Shown here: positions 1 through 7,537 of the stretch, piece by piece
Numbering within the stretch: the stretch's first letter is position 1
Layout: the number at the start of each line of letters is the position of its first letter
Assembly: GCA_903944555.1 (NCBI GenBank)
Contig: CAJASG010000565.1
Location: 1 to 8,555 of the forward strand
DNA length: 8,555 nucleotides
Direction: 5' to 3'
Source: an uncultured beta proteobacterium
GTDB lineage: Bacteria; Pseudomonadota; Gammaproteobacteria; Burkholderiales; Burkholderiaceae_C
Notes under the pieces: generated by a model
The model's database searches: none
What the model saw: only the letters and a program-made list of their open reading frames with translations
Told to the model about the DNA's origin: nothing
Translations under genes and position numbers: made by a program

Positions 1-563
1 ACGCCGCGGTGCTGGAACGGGGCGGGAATGCGGCCATCCTTCCCGCCCCACCGGGCGCGGGGAAGAGCACCTTGTGCGCAGCGTTGGCTTTGCGTGGGTG
101 GCGTTTGCTTTCCGACGAGTTGGCACTCTACGACTTTGCGGGCGGCGTGCTTCACGGCATGGCAAGGCCCATCAACCTCAAAAATCAATCGATTGATGTG
201 ATCCAACAATTCTCCCCCATGGCGGTCATGTCCCCCCGGATTCCAGACACGACCAAAGGGACCGTCGCGCTGGTGCGGCCACCGGTTGACAGCGTCATCC
301 ATGCACACCGGTCTGCGCGCCCCTGCTGGATCGTTTTGCCCCAATACGTGCCCGAGTCGCTGCCGCAATGGGAGCCCCATAACAAGGCACGTACGTTCAT
401 GCTGATGGCCGAGCAGTCTTTCAACTACGACATCCTGGGCGAACGCGGCTTTGATGCCATTGGCAGGCTGGTTGACCAAAGCCAGTGCTACCGGCTGACC
501 TACAGCCACCTGGATGATGCGCTGTGCGTATTTGACGGACTACTGAAGGCTCCCCCTCCATGA
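1..563 (+). CDS. HprK-related kinase A, C-terminal part (left end cut by window)
   Basis: The reading frame is open from base 3 and enters from the left edge. The GTG at 9 lies just ahead of the P-loop, so it cannot be the real start. About 186 residues are visible. Seen: a Walker A loop PPGAGKST (nt 48-71), then GWRLLSDELALYD, which matches the place where HPr kinases carry their acidic motif. Further on are ARPINLKNQSIDVI, KGTVALVRPP and a C-terminal FNYDILGERGF...LVDQSQCYRLTYSHLDDAL block. These match my memory of the HprK-related kinase A family (about 300 aa), relatives of HPr kinase/phosphorylase found in the 'HPr-rel-A' neighbourhood with a PqqD-like protein and a nucleotidyltransferase. 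ATP-dependent phosphotransfer is inferred from the fold; the substrate is unknown and no HPr partner is visible. The stop TGA (561-563) overlaps the next ATG, implying translational coupling. Confidence 0.85.
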   Translation, partial: AAVLERGGNAAILPAPPGAGKSTLCAALALRGWRLLSDELALYDFAGGVLHGMARPINLKNQSIDVIQQFSPMAVMSPRIPDTTKGTVALVRPPVDSVIHAHRSARPCWIVLPQYVPESLPQWEPHNKARTFMLMAEQSFNYDILGERGFDAIGRLVDQSQCYRLTYSHLDDALCVFDGLLKAPPP

Positions 564-1660
564 GGCCCCAAGGTGAAATGATCGTTACCGCGCTGCTGGA
601 GCCGCAATCGGTCACAACGCTCTCGGCCCCGCAATGGGATCTGCTGATACGCCAAGGACGCCGCACCAACCTTCTGGCGCGTTTGGCCCACAAATTGACC
701 CAATCAGGATTGATAGACGCAGTCCCTGTGGCGCCGCGCAACCACCTGAACTCAGCCCTGCAACTGGCCCAAAGGCAAGAGATCGCCCTGCGCTGGGAGG
801 TGGCGTGCATTTCGCGTGCATTGGAGGGGCTGGATGCAAGACCCATTCTGCTCAAAGGCGCGGCCTATGCCATGGCAGGGCTGGATGCGGCACAGGGCCG
901 AACCTTTGCCGACGTTGACGTTCTGGTGCACAAGCGCCTGCTGGGGCGCTGCGAAGCCCGACTGATGCTGCATGGGTGGCAAGGCACCAACCACGATGCG
1001 TATGACCAGCGCTACTACCGGCGCTGGATGCACGAAATCCCCCCCCTGCGGCATGTCCGACGTGGGACAACGCTGGATTTGCACCACGCCATCCTGCCAG
1101 AAACCGCGCGAACCAAGATCAACACATCCGCATTGCTGGAGACTGCCCGCGCGATCCCAGGCCACAGCGGGCTGAATGTTCTGCAGAACACCGACATGGT
1201 GATCCATAGCGCAACCCACCTGTTCCACGAGGGGGACTTTGAGAAGGGTCTGCGGGATCTGTTTGACCTCGACAGCCTGCTTCGCCAATTTGGCGACGTG
1301 ACCGGTTTTTGGCAGCAATTGGTGCCCCGCGCCGTCACGCTGGGGTTGACCCGCCCCCTGTATTACGCGCTGCGCTACACCACCGCCATGCTCGGCACCC
1401 CGGTGCCTGCCGATATTCGGGCACAGGCAGAGGTCGGTCGGCCGATAGCACCGGTGATCCGACTGATGGATGCGTGTTACGGTCGGGTTTTACGCCCCGC
1501 CCATGCAAGCACCGCCCAAGCAGGCACAGGAGTGGCACGGTTGGTGCTGTACTTGCGCTCACACTGGATCAAAATGCCTTTTCACCTGCTCGCCTACCAT
1601 TTGGGACGCAAGTTGTTGGTGCGCTCACGCGCCGCCGAATCAACGCAAACCGCGGCATAG
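560..1660 (+). CDS. Nucleotidyltransferase family protein (NTP_transf_5 type), partner of HprK-related kinase A
   Basis: This is a 366-residue cytoplasmic protein with no signal peptide or membrane segment. The chosen ATG at 560 overlaps the kinase stop as ATGA. An in-frame ATG at 578 preceded by AAGG four bases upstream is an equally plausible start. Seen: LLKGAAYAMAG (97-107), ADVDVLV (117-123), LDLHHAI (172-178), HLFHEGD (220-226) and LRDLFDLDSLL (231-241). The KG...DVDV arrangement fits the polymerase-beta-like nucleotidyltransferase pattern, with D118 and D120 as likely metal ligands and D173 as candidate third carboxylate (inference). Family members are uncharacterised biochemically as far as I know; they recur beside HprK-related kinase A and PqqD-like genes. 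The target of nucleotide transfer is unknown. It ends 50 bp from the convergent fadD stop, with no clear terminator between. Confidence 0.8.
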   Translation: MRPQGEMIVTALLEPQSVTTLSAPQWDLLIRQGRRTNLLARLAHKLTQSGLIDAVPVAPRNHLNSALQLAQRQEIALRWEVACISRALEGLDARPILLKGAAYAMAGLDAAQGRTFADVDVLVHKRLLGRCEARLMLHGWQGTNHDAYDQRYYRRWMHEIPPLRHVRRGTTLDLHHAILPETARTKINTSALLETARAIPGHSGLNVLQNTDMVIHSATHLFHEGDFEKGLRDLFDLDSLLRQFGDVTGFWQQLVPRAVTLGLTRPLYYALRYTTAMLGTPVPADIRAQAEVGRPIAPVIRLMDACYGRVLRPAHASTAQAGTGVARLVLYLRSHWIKMPFHLLAYHLGRKLLVRSRAAESTQTAA

Positions 1661-1710
1661 ACGCGTGCCCCATGAAGCTGGCGCACGGCCACACCAGCGT
1701 TGCGAAGCCG

Positions 1711-3399
1711 TCAGGCCACGGCCATGGCGGCCGGGGTTTCGCGCAATTGCCGGCGCAAGATTTTTCCAAGGTTGGTTTTCGGCAAAGGCTCACTGCGGAA
1801 TTCAATGATCTTGGGTACTTTGTAGTCGGTCAAGCTCTGCTTGCAATGCGCCAGCAACGCCTCCTCCGTCAGCAGGGGGTCGCTCCGCACGACCACAATT
1901 TTCACGGCTTCCCCGGAACGCTCATCGGGCACCCCAATAGCCGCCACTTCCGCAACCCCCGGATGCATTGCCACGACGTCCTCAATCTGATTGGGGAAAA
2001 CCTTGAATCCAGACACAATAATCATGTCTTTCTTGCGATCGGTGATTTTGAAATAGCCCCGCTCATCCATAAAACCCATATCCCCGGTACGCAACCAACC
2101 CTGCGGAGTGAATACCTTCGCAGTCTCCAACGGCATATTCCAATAGCCGGTCATTACCTGTGGCCCGCGCACACAAATCTCCCCCACCTCGCCGGGGGCC
2201 AGTTCGTTGTCGCATTCGTCCAGCACAGTCGCCTGCGTTGATGGAAACGGCACGCCAATGAAGCCCGTCCAATCCGAAATATTCAAAGGGTTGCAGATCG
2301 CACCAGGGGACGTCTCGGTCAGTCCATACGCTTCGATGATGGGCACACCGGTGGCCTTCTTCCACCGCTCTGCAACAACGCGCTGCACCGCCATGCCCCC
2401 CGCATTGGTCATCTTCAAAGTTCGGGTATCCACCTCGGAAAACTCTGGTGCATCCAGCAAAGCCCGGTACAAGGTGTTGACTCCAATGATGGCGGTAAAA
2501 GGGTATTTTTTCAGATCGTGTACGAAGGCGTGCATGTCCCTCGGGTTGGTGATCAGAATCGTGTTCGCGCCGATCTTCATAAACACCAAACTGGAGTTCA
2601 GCGCGTAGACGTGGTACAGCGGCAGTGGACAAACAAACACCTCCTTGCCATCCAGCAAGTCATGCGCAATCCAGGCACCTACCTGCTGCAAATTTGCAAC
2701 CATGTTTCCGTGCGTCAACATGGCGCCTTTGGCCACACCGGTCGTACCACCGGTGTACTGTAAAAATGCAATATCTTCGTGGCCCAGAGATACGTGGTGC
2801 AAGACCTGCTCGCGCCCTTGTCGCAAAGCAGCATTGAACTCGGTGGTATTGGGAATGTCCCACTCGGGCACCATCTTTTTTACGTACTTGACCACCACAT
2901 TGGTTATCACTTCTTTAAGTAGCGGGAGCATGTCGCCCACCTCGGTGGTGATGACGGTCAGGCGCAGGGCCGGATTCTTGTCCAGCACCAACTGCAATGT
3001 GTGGGCAAAATTCTCCAGAACCACAATTGCAGCGGCCCCAGAATCCTTCAGTTGATGCTCCAACTCGGGAGCCGTGTATTGCGGGTTGACGTTGACCACC
3101 ACCAGCCCCGCCCGCAGGACACCAAACAATGCTACCGGGTACTGAAGCAGATTGGGCATCATGATGGCCACCCTGTCGCCTTTGTGCAGACCCAAGGTGT
3201 TTTGCAAGTAGGCTGCGAAGTCCCGACTATGCAAATCGAGCTCCGCATAGGTCATGGACACGCCCATATTGCTGTACGCGGGAAGTCCCGCAAAGCGTTC
3301 ACAACTGCGCTTGAGCACCTCTTTGATCGAGGCGAACTCTTGAACATCCACGTCTGCGGGAATCCCGTTGGGGTAGTTCTTCAACCAGATTTTTTCCAT
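1711..3399 (-). CDS. fadD: Long-chain fatty acid--CoA ligase (acyl-CoA synthetase)
   Basis: This 562-residue protein has essentially the length of E. coli FadD (561). It belongs to the ANL adenylate-forming superfamily: it activates fatty acids with ATP to acyl-AMP, then makes acyl-CoA for beta-oxidation or lipid synthesis, usually at the inner face of the membrane. Seen in order: P-loop YTGGTTGVAKGA (215-226), MTNAGGM (330-336), the adenylate motif AYGLTETSP (357-365), RTGD (437-440), the hinge/linker region DRKKDMIIVSGFKVFPNQIE (454-473, the FACS signature region), and the C-terminal LPKTNLGKILRR with probable catalytic lysine K546. The start is set by ATG at 3399 with GGAG (3410-3407) seven bases upstream. 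It is monocistronic in view: convergent with the nucleotidyltransferase gene and divergent from the protease gene. Chain-length preference cannot be read from sequence. No frameshift or missing motif. Confidence 0.96.
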   Translation of the reverse strand: MEKIWLKNYPNGIPADVDVQEFASIKEVLKRSCERFAGLPAYSNMGVSMTYAELDLHSRDFAAYLQNTLGLHKGDRVAIMMPNLLQYPVALFGVLRAGLVVVNVNPQYTAPELEHQLKDSGAAAIVVLENFAHTLQLVLDKNPALRLTVITTEVGDMLPLLKEVITNVVVKYVKKMVPEWDIPNTTEFNAALRQGREQVLHHVSLGHEDIAFLQYTGGTTGVAKGAMLTHGNMVANLQQVGAWIAHDLLDGKEVFVCPLPLYHVYALNSSLVFMKIGANTILITNPRDMHAFVHDLKKYPFTAIIGVNTLYRALLDAPEFSEVDTRTLKMTNAGGMAVQRVVAERWKKATGVPIIEAYGLTETSPGAICNPLNISDWTGFIGVPFPSTQATVLDECDNELAPGEVGEICVRGPQVMTGYWNMPLETAKVFTPQGWLRTGDMGFMDERGYFKITDRKKDMIIVSGFKVFPNQIEDVVAMHPGVAEVAAIGVPDERSGEAVKIVVVRSDPLLTEEALLAHCKQSLTDYKVPKIIEFRSEPLPKTNLGKILRRQLRETPAAMAVA

Positions 3400-3557
3400 T
3401 TTTCGTCTCCAAAGAAGCCATCCATGATGGTGATGCGGTGGTGGCCAATATAGGTATGGTGACCAAGTGCAACCTTGATTTTTCGCAACCCGTTGCCTGC
3501 GTGCGCGCCTACGCTGAACCCAGGGCGCATGACTTCTGAGAGGTATAGGGAAAACGC
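3400..3557. promoter_or_regulatory. Divergent intergenic region between fadD and the protease gene
   Basis: This 158-bp gap must hold the promoters of both genes. On the minus strand an AT-rich TATATT (3452-3447), about 48 bases before the fadD ATG, is a possible -10 box, but no good -35 lies at standard spacing. A TTGCAC upstream is only 14 bases away. Two short inverted repeats are visible: TGGT-G-ACCA (3457-3465), just upstream of that possible -10 for fadD, and GCAAC-CC-GTTGC (3485-3496). Either could be an operator for a fatty-acid regulator, but neither matches a consensus I can name. For the protease gene only AGGG about eight bases before its ATG is seen as a ribosome site. Promoter placement is inference. 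Confidence 0.35.
3485..3496. repeat. Short inverted repeat, possible operator
   Basis: GCAAC and GTTGC arms are separated by CC, a perfect 5-bp inverted repeat between fadD and the protease gene. A further GCAACC copy lies at 3469-3474. It is short enough to occur by chance; its only support is its position in a divergent promoter region. Confidence 0.2.
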
Positions 3558-4346
3558 ATGAAATCCAGATCCATTTTTCTTATCTGTGTGATTTCTGTTT
3601 TAGCTGGACCTCTCCAAGCGGACCTCCCCAGTACGATCACCAAAGTGAAGCCATCCGTGGTTATTCTGGGAACCTACAAGACGACTAACAGTCCGAGGTT
3701 TGCCCTGCGCGGAACAGGTTTCGTCGTTGGCGATGCGCGCCAAGGCACTAGCAACCTTGTGGTGACCAACGCCCATGTTCTTCAGCAAGCCAATGAAGCG
3801 GATGCCTTGACCGCCTTGGTCATTCAGATCAAAACACCCCAGAATGAACTGCAGATGCGCCCGGCCGAGGTGCTTGAGGTGGACAAAATTCATGACTTGG
3901 CACTGCTTCGCTTTGATGGCCCCGCAGCACCGGCGCTCAACGTGGGCGACTCCGGCGCTGTCCAGGAAGGGCAAGCCATTGCATTCATGGGATTCCCTAT
4001 TGGAGGAGCCCTGGGTTTTTCGCCGGTGACCCACCGTGGCACGGTTTCATCCATTGCCGCAGCCGCCCTACCGACCCCCTCTGCCCAGCAGTTGAATGAA
4101 AAAACGATACGCGGCCTTCGGACTGGCAGCTTCAACATATTCCAGCTGGATGGGACGGCCTACCCTGGCAACAGCGGCGGCCCCCTGTTCGATCCTGAAA
4201 CAGGGGAGGTTCTGGGTGTGGTCAACATGGTTTTTATCAAGGGGAGCCGAGAATCCGCTTTAAGCAATCCGTCGGGGATCAGCTTCGCCATCCCCTCCAC
4301 GTTCATCCTGCAACTGGTGAAGAGGAACAGAACCAACGGCGACTAA
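3558..4346 (+). CDS. Secreted trypsin-like serine protease (S1C/HtrA-like, no PDZ domain)
   Basis: This 262-residue protein has an N-terminal signal peptide: K/R at 2-4, a hydrophobic core [12 protein letters not shown] (6-17) and a probable signal peptidase I site after A21 (PLQA/D). It is therefore expected in the periplasm or outside the cell. Seen catalytic triad in HtrA order: H73 in VVTNAHVL, D113 in HDLALLRF, and S206 in [11 protein letters not shown], followed by [10 protein letters not shown] and ISFAIPS, the typical end of an HtrA protease domain. The chain stops there, so the PDZ domains of DegP/DegS are absent. A segment at about 164-192 ([12 protein letters not shown] and what follows) sits between the Asp and Ser strands and may form a long loop. 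All catalytic residues are present, so it is probably active. Substrate unknown. Start ATG 3558 with AGGG upstream. Its stop TAA overlaps the stop of convergent glgC. Confidence 0.9.
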   Translation: MKSRSIFLICVISVLAGPLQADLPSTITKVKPSVVILGTYKTTNSPRFALRGTGFVVGDARQGTSNLVVTNAHVLQQANEADALTALVIQIKTPQNELQMRPAEVLEVDKIHDLALLRFDGPAAPALNVGDSGAVQEGQAIAFMGFPIGGALGFSPVTHRGTVSSIAAAALPTPSAQQLNEKTIRGLRTGSFNIFQLDGTAYPGNSGGPLFDPETGEVLGVVNMVFIKGSRESALSNPSGISFAIPSTFILQLVKRNRTNGD

Positions 4347-5623
4347 ACCGCCCCATCGGTTGACGCCCGCAGTGCGGCCAGCATGGCATGCGTGACCAGT
4401 ACTACACCACCCGGACTGCGATAGAAACGCTGCGAATCCTCCACAGGGTCAAACCCGATCACCGTGCCATCTGGAATGCGGCAGCCTTCGTCGAGGATAA
4501 CCTTGCGTAAACGGCAGTGCCGCCCAACATCCGCATCCGGGAGGATGACCGCTTCTTCAACGCTGCTGTAGGAATGGATTTGAACACCGGTAAACAACAC
4601 CGATCGACGCACCAATGCACCCGAGACAATGCACCCCCCCGACACCATGGAGTCCACTGCCATGCCCCGACGACCATCGTCATCAAAAACAAACTTGGCG
4701 GGCGGCGAGGTCGGCTGGTAGGTCCAAATAGGCCAATCGCGGTCGTACAGGTCCAGCTCGGGGATGGTAGCGGTCAGATCGATATTGCTGGCCCAATACG
4801 CGTCCACCGTGCCCACATCACGCCAATAGGATGCACCCTCGGTGCTGGTTCTCACGCAGGAGAGGTCAAATGGATGGGCCATGGCGTCTCCCCGCGCCAC
4901 CATGGCTGGAATCAAATCCTTGCCAAAGTCATGGCTGGACGACGCGTTTTTCAGATCTTCTGCCAGTGCCGCAAACAGGTACTGCGCATCAAACACATAG
5001 ATGCCCATGCTGGCAAGTACGATGTAGGGCCGATCAGGCAGTCCCCTGGGGTTTGCGGGCTTCTCTTCAAACTGGGTGATGTGCCGACTGGCATCCACGG
5101 TCATGACACCAAACGCACTGGCCTCTGCCACCGGAACTTCGATGCACGCGACGGTGCACGGAGCCCCTTGGGCGACATGGTCTTCAATCAGACTGGCGTA
5201 ATTCATTTTGTAAACATGGTCACCAGCAAGAACCAGAATGTATTTCGGGTCGTGCTCACGCAAGATGTCCAGATTTTGGAAAACGGCGTCCGCCGTGCCG
5301 CGGTACCAGGAGCCCTCGTCAATACGCTGCTGTGCGGGCAACAAATCGATGAACTCATTGACCTCATTGCGCAGGAACGACCAGCCGTGCTGCAGGTGGC
5401 GAAGAAGGCTGTGCGACTTGTATTGCGTCAACACACCGATGCGGTGAACGCCGGAATTCACACAGTTGGACAGGACAAAGTCAATGATCCGAAATTTTCC
5501 TCCAAAGTGCACTGCGGGTTTGGCGCAGTTTTCCGTCAAGTCCTGCAGCCGTGAACCGCGGCCTCCGGCAAGCACAAGGGCAATGGTTCTGCGAACCGGT
5601 CTGTGATGGGCACCAACTTTCAT
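4343..5623 (-). CDS. glgC: Glucose-1-phosphate adenylyltransferase (ADP-glucose pyrophosphorylase)
   Basis: It makes ADP-glucose from glucose-1-phosphate and ATP, the committed step of bacterial glycogen synthesis, in the cytoplasm. With ATG at 5623 it has 426 residues and aligns with E. coli GlgC (431, from memory) at a nearly constant offset of seven. Seen: the nucleotide loop [15 protein letters not shown] (16-30), [16 protein letters not shown] (34-49), [10 protein letters not shown] with Y107, LAGDHVYK with catalytic D135, the glucose-1-phosphate site FEEKPANP with K188, [18 protein letters not shown], then the C-terminal left-handed beta-helix region. Start choice: GGGAAG (5636-5631) lies seven bases before ATG 5623; a TTG at 5629 would sit almost on it and is rejected. 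Odd: E. coli FBP/AMP-contact positions K39, R40, R130, R386, R419 and R423 are N32, C33, E123, E379, H412 and A416 here. No glgA or glgB is adjacent. Confidence 0.96.
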   Translation of the reverse strand: MKVGAHHRPVRRTIALVLAGGRGSRLQDLTENCAKPAVHFGGKFRIIDFVLSNCVNSGVHRIGVLTQYKSHSLLRHLQHGWSFLRNEVNEFIDLLPAQQRIDEGSWYRGTADAVFQNLDILREHDPKYILVLAGDHVYKMNYASLIEDHVAQGAPCTVACIEVPVAEASAFGVMTVDASRHITQFEEKPANPRGLPDRPYIVLASMGIYVFDAQYLFAALAEDLKNASSSHDFGKDLIPAMVARGDAMAHPFDLSCVRTSTEGASYWRDVGTVDAYWASNIDLTATIPELDLYDRDWPIWTYQPTSPPAKFVFDDDGRRGMAVDSMVSGGCIVSGALVRRSVLFTGVQIHSYSSVEEAVILPDADVGRHCRLRKVILDEGCRIPDGTVIGFDPVEDSQRFYRSPGGVVLVTHAMLAALRASTDGAV

Positions 5624-5635
5624 AAGCAATCTTCC

Positions 5636-5683
5636 CGAAAATAATTAGAAAACCAAAGGGACGCCTGAGGCGCTGCGCCAGGT
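5636..5683 (-). terminator. Weak hairpin plus T-rich run between the diguanylate cyclase gene and glgC
   Basis: Read on the minus strand, just after the cyclase stop comes CCTGGCGCAGCGCCTCAGG (5682-5664). It can fold as GGCG/CGCC with a three-base loop, extended by CCT/AGG around a two-base bulge; an alternative CGCC-TCA-GGCG hairpin overlaps it. A few bases later follows TTTGGTTTTCTAATTATTTT (5656-5637). The stem is imperfect and the T run interrupted, so this may be a leaky terminator or attenuator rather than a full stop. The AT-rich tail could also serve as a -10 region for a separate glgC promoter. Judged by eye only. Confidence 0.33.
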
Positions 5684-7537
5684 CTATGGCGGACCCACTT
5701 CAAGTCGGTCACGGCCTCCGTTTTTTGCACGGTAGAGCGCGGCATCCGCCACACCCAACAGCTCTGAAAAAGAGGTCTCGGCAGACAAGCAGCCCGCGCC
5801 AACACTAACGGTGTAGGCGACGTACCCACAGGCCCCCAAGGCCGGATTGGCGCGAACACTTTCAATAATCCGCTGGGCCAGCGCACACCCCCCTTCACGG
5901 CCTGTATTGGGCAACAGCACTGCAAACTCTTCCCCGCCCAGACGGCCAATCAAATCCGACTCCCGCAAGACCCCTGTCACGGTCCGCACAAAAGTTTGAA
6001 GGACGGCATCCCCGACCGCATGCCCATACTGGTCATTGATATTTTTGAAATGGTCCAAGTCCAGCATCAGAACCATGAGCGGCAACGCATAGCGCAACGA
6101 TCGGGCGACCTCCTGCTCTGCCAAGTTCAGAAAATTGCGCCGACTGAGAGCCCCTGTAAGAGCGTCCACATTGGCCAGTGTCAGACTGGCAAGTTCGGCG
6201 GCTTTGAGGTCACTGACATCTTCATGACTTACCACCACCCGCTCTGCGACGTCATGCACCGGCGTCGCTTTAAGGACAAACCAGCGCTTGTCTTTTGGCG
6301 TAAAGAAAGGATGGGGAAGTTGAAAGCTGGCGGCACCACCTGTCACCACGGATACGAGGCCAGCAGCCGTCGCGAGCCTTGTTTTCTGATCCCGTTCAGT
6401 CACATAGTCGAGGATTTCAAGGTAATTTCCCGCCACGAAGCAGGGGACTTGCGCAAACCCGTTATCGAACGCATAGGTGCGCCACGCGGCATTCGTTTGA
6501 ATGATCGTGCCGTCGCGGTCCAACACCGCGATCTGCACCGCCAACGAGTCAAACACGGCTTGCTGGAATCGCGCCGCCGCAATCAATGCCTCCTCGGCTA
6601 TCTTCTTGCCCGAAATATCCATATGCGTACCCAGCATGCGCAATGGCTTTCCGCCCTCGGTGCGACTCACAACTGCACCACGGGAAAGGACCCATTTCCA
6701 GGAGCCATCCTTGCACAGTCCGCGGTGCTCGCTGGAGTAGTTGGGACTCAGCCCACTCAGATGCGCCTGCATGTCCGCCAGCACGCGTGGCCGGTCGTCT
6801 GGATGAACGCGGGAATTCCAATCTTCCATGTGGTCACCGTATTCACTTTCAGAAAACCCGAAGAGTTCGACAAACCGCAGAGAAAAGACAACGCGCCCGG
6901 TTTTCACATTCCAGTCCCACACGCCATCACCGGCCGCCTCCAGCGCCAGCTTCCAGCGGTGCTCGCTTGCACGCAACAACTCCTCCGACTGCTTTCGCTC
7001 CGTGATGTCCACCATGGTGACCTGCCACCCCAACGCGTCCTGCAGGGGCGTGACGCTGACCTGCACGTGCGTTAGCGCCCGTCCTTCCATCTCCAGTGAC
7101 ATCTCACTTCTCTGTACGTCTCCGTGTTGGGTTGCACGCGCCAGCATTTCACTCCACAGGGAACGCTGTGCGACGGAAAAGAACAACCCCAAACTGCTGC
7201 CCAGCAAACGAACGCGCTCCCCACCCAACAATTGGGCCCCTGCCAGGTTCAATTTGACAACCGCCCCGCTTTGATCCAGCGAAAAAATACCGACCGGTGC
7301 AAAGTCATACAACTCACTACTTTGGCTTAGCGCGGTTTCAAGTTGGGCCCTGGCTTGATTCAAATGCTCGTTTTGCAGTTCCAACTCAATTTGATGTATT
7401 TCCAGTTCTTCAAACAAGTGTTGGGCTTCCGGCAGCGTCAAAGCAGTGGCGGCACCTTTCATGCGTCCCAAAAAACGCTCTTTTGCGAGCTGCCGCAGCG
7501 CCTCCATACCCAACGGGTTTTTACGATAGACCATCAT
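5684..7537 (-). CDS. PAS-PAS-PAS-GGDEF diguanylate cyclase
   Basis: This 617-residue protein is predicted to make cyclic di-GMP from two GTP. There is no signal peptide or membrane segment, so the sensing is cytoplasmic. Order: an N-terminal amphipathic helix (about 36-75, with HQIELELQNEHLNQAR), PAS1 (about 76-180, ending VTMVDITERKQ), PAS2 of the PAS_3 type (about 190-313, with DGVWDWN, HPDDR and MLGTHMDIS), PAS3 (about 321-447, with IAVLDRDGTIIQTNAAW), then GGDEF (448-612). The active site is GRLGGEEF (531-538) and the DLDHFKNIND segment (493-502) supplies metal and GTP contacts. RESD (525-528), five residues before GGEEF, is an intact inhibitory I-site. Two tandem ATGs (7537, 7534) follow AAGGGG; 7534 has the better spacing. 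The frame stays open to about 7726 but that part overlaps the upstream gene. The start lies 17 bp inside the upstream gene, implying coupling. Ligands of the PAS domains are unknown. Confidence 0.92.
   Translation of the reverse strand: MMVYRKNPLGMEALRQLAKERFLGRMKGAATALTLPEAQHLFEELEIHQIELELQNEHLNQARAQLETALSQSSELYDFAPVGIFSLDQSGAVVKLNLAGAQLLGGERVRLLGSSLGLFFSVAQRSLWSEMLARATQHGDVQRSEMSLEMEGRALTHVQVSVTPLQDALGWQVTMVDITERKQSEELLRASEHRWKLALEAAGDGVWDWNVKTGRVVFSLRFVELFGFSESEYGDHMEDWNSRVHPDDRPRVLADMQAHLSGLSPNYSSEHRGLCKDGSWKWVLSRGAVVSRTEGGKPLRMLGTHMDISGKKIAEEALIAAARFQQAVFDSLAVQIAVLDRDGTIIQTNAAWRTYAFDNGFAQVPCFVAGNYLEILDYVTERDQKTRLATAAGLVSVVTGGAASFQLPHPFFTPKDKRWFVLKATPVHDVAERVVVSHEDVSDLKAAELASLTLANVDALTGALSRRNFLNLAEQEVARSLRYALPLMVLMLDLDHFKNINDQYGHAVGDAVLQTFVRTVTGVLRESDLIGRLGGEEFAVLLPNTGREGGCALAQRIIESVRANPALGACGYVAYTVSVGAGCLSAETSFSELLGVADAALYRAKNGGRDRLEVGPP

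Noticed and set aside
9..11. GTG at 9 as start of the kinase
   Set aside because: The Walker A loop follows within about 15 residues and the frame is open to the window edge, so the N-terminal half of the protein lies outside the window.
1661..1710. Terminator between the nucleotidyltransferase gene and fadD
   Set aside because: No stem with a T run on either strand is visible in these 50 bases.
1309..2241. Plus-strand open frame spanning the end of the nucleotidyltransferase gene and antisense to fadD
   Set aside because: It overlaps two well supported genes in other frames, and its His/Arg/Pro-rich translation has no family likeness.
4517..5554. Long plus-strand open frame (345 codons) opposite glgC
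   Set aside because: It lies entirely antisense to a clearly recognised, full-length glgC, and its translation resembles no protein family. Long antisense frames are common in GC-rich genes.
5624..5629. TTG at 5629 as the glgC start
   Set aside because: The ribosome site GGGAAG ends only one base before it; ATG 5623 has proper seven-base spacing.
5996..7075. Long plus-strand open frame (359 codons) opposite the diguanylate cyclase
   Set aside because: Antisense shadow of conserved PAS and GGDEF coding sequence; no recognisable domain in its translation.
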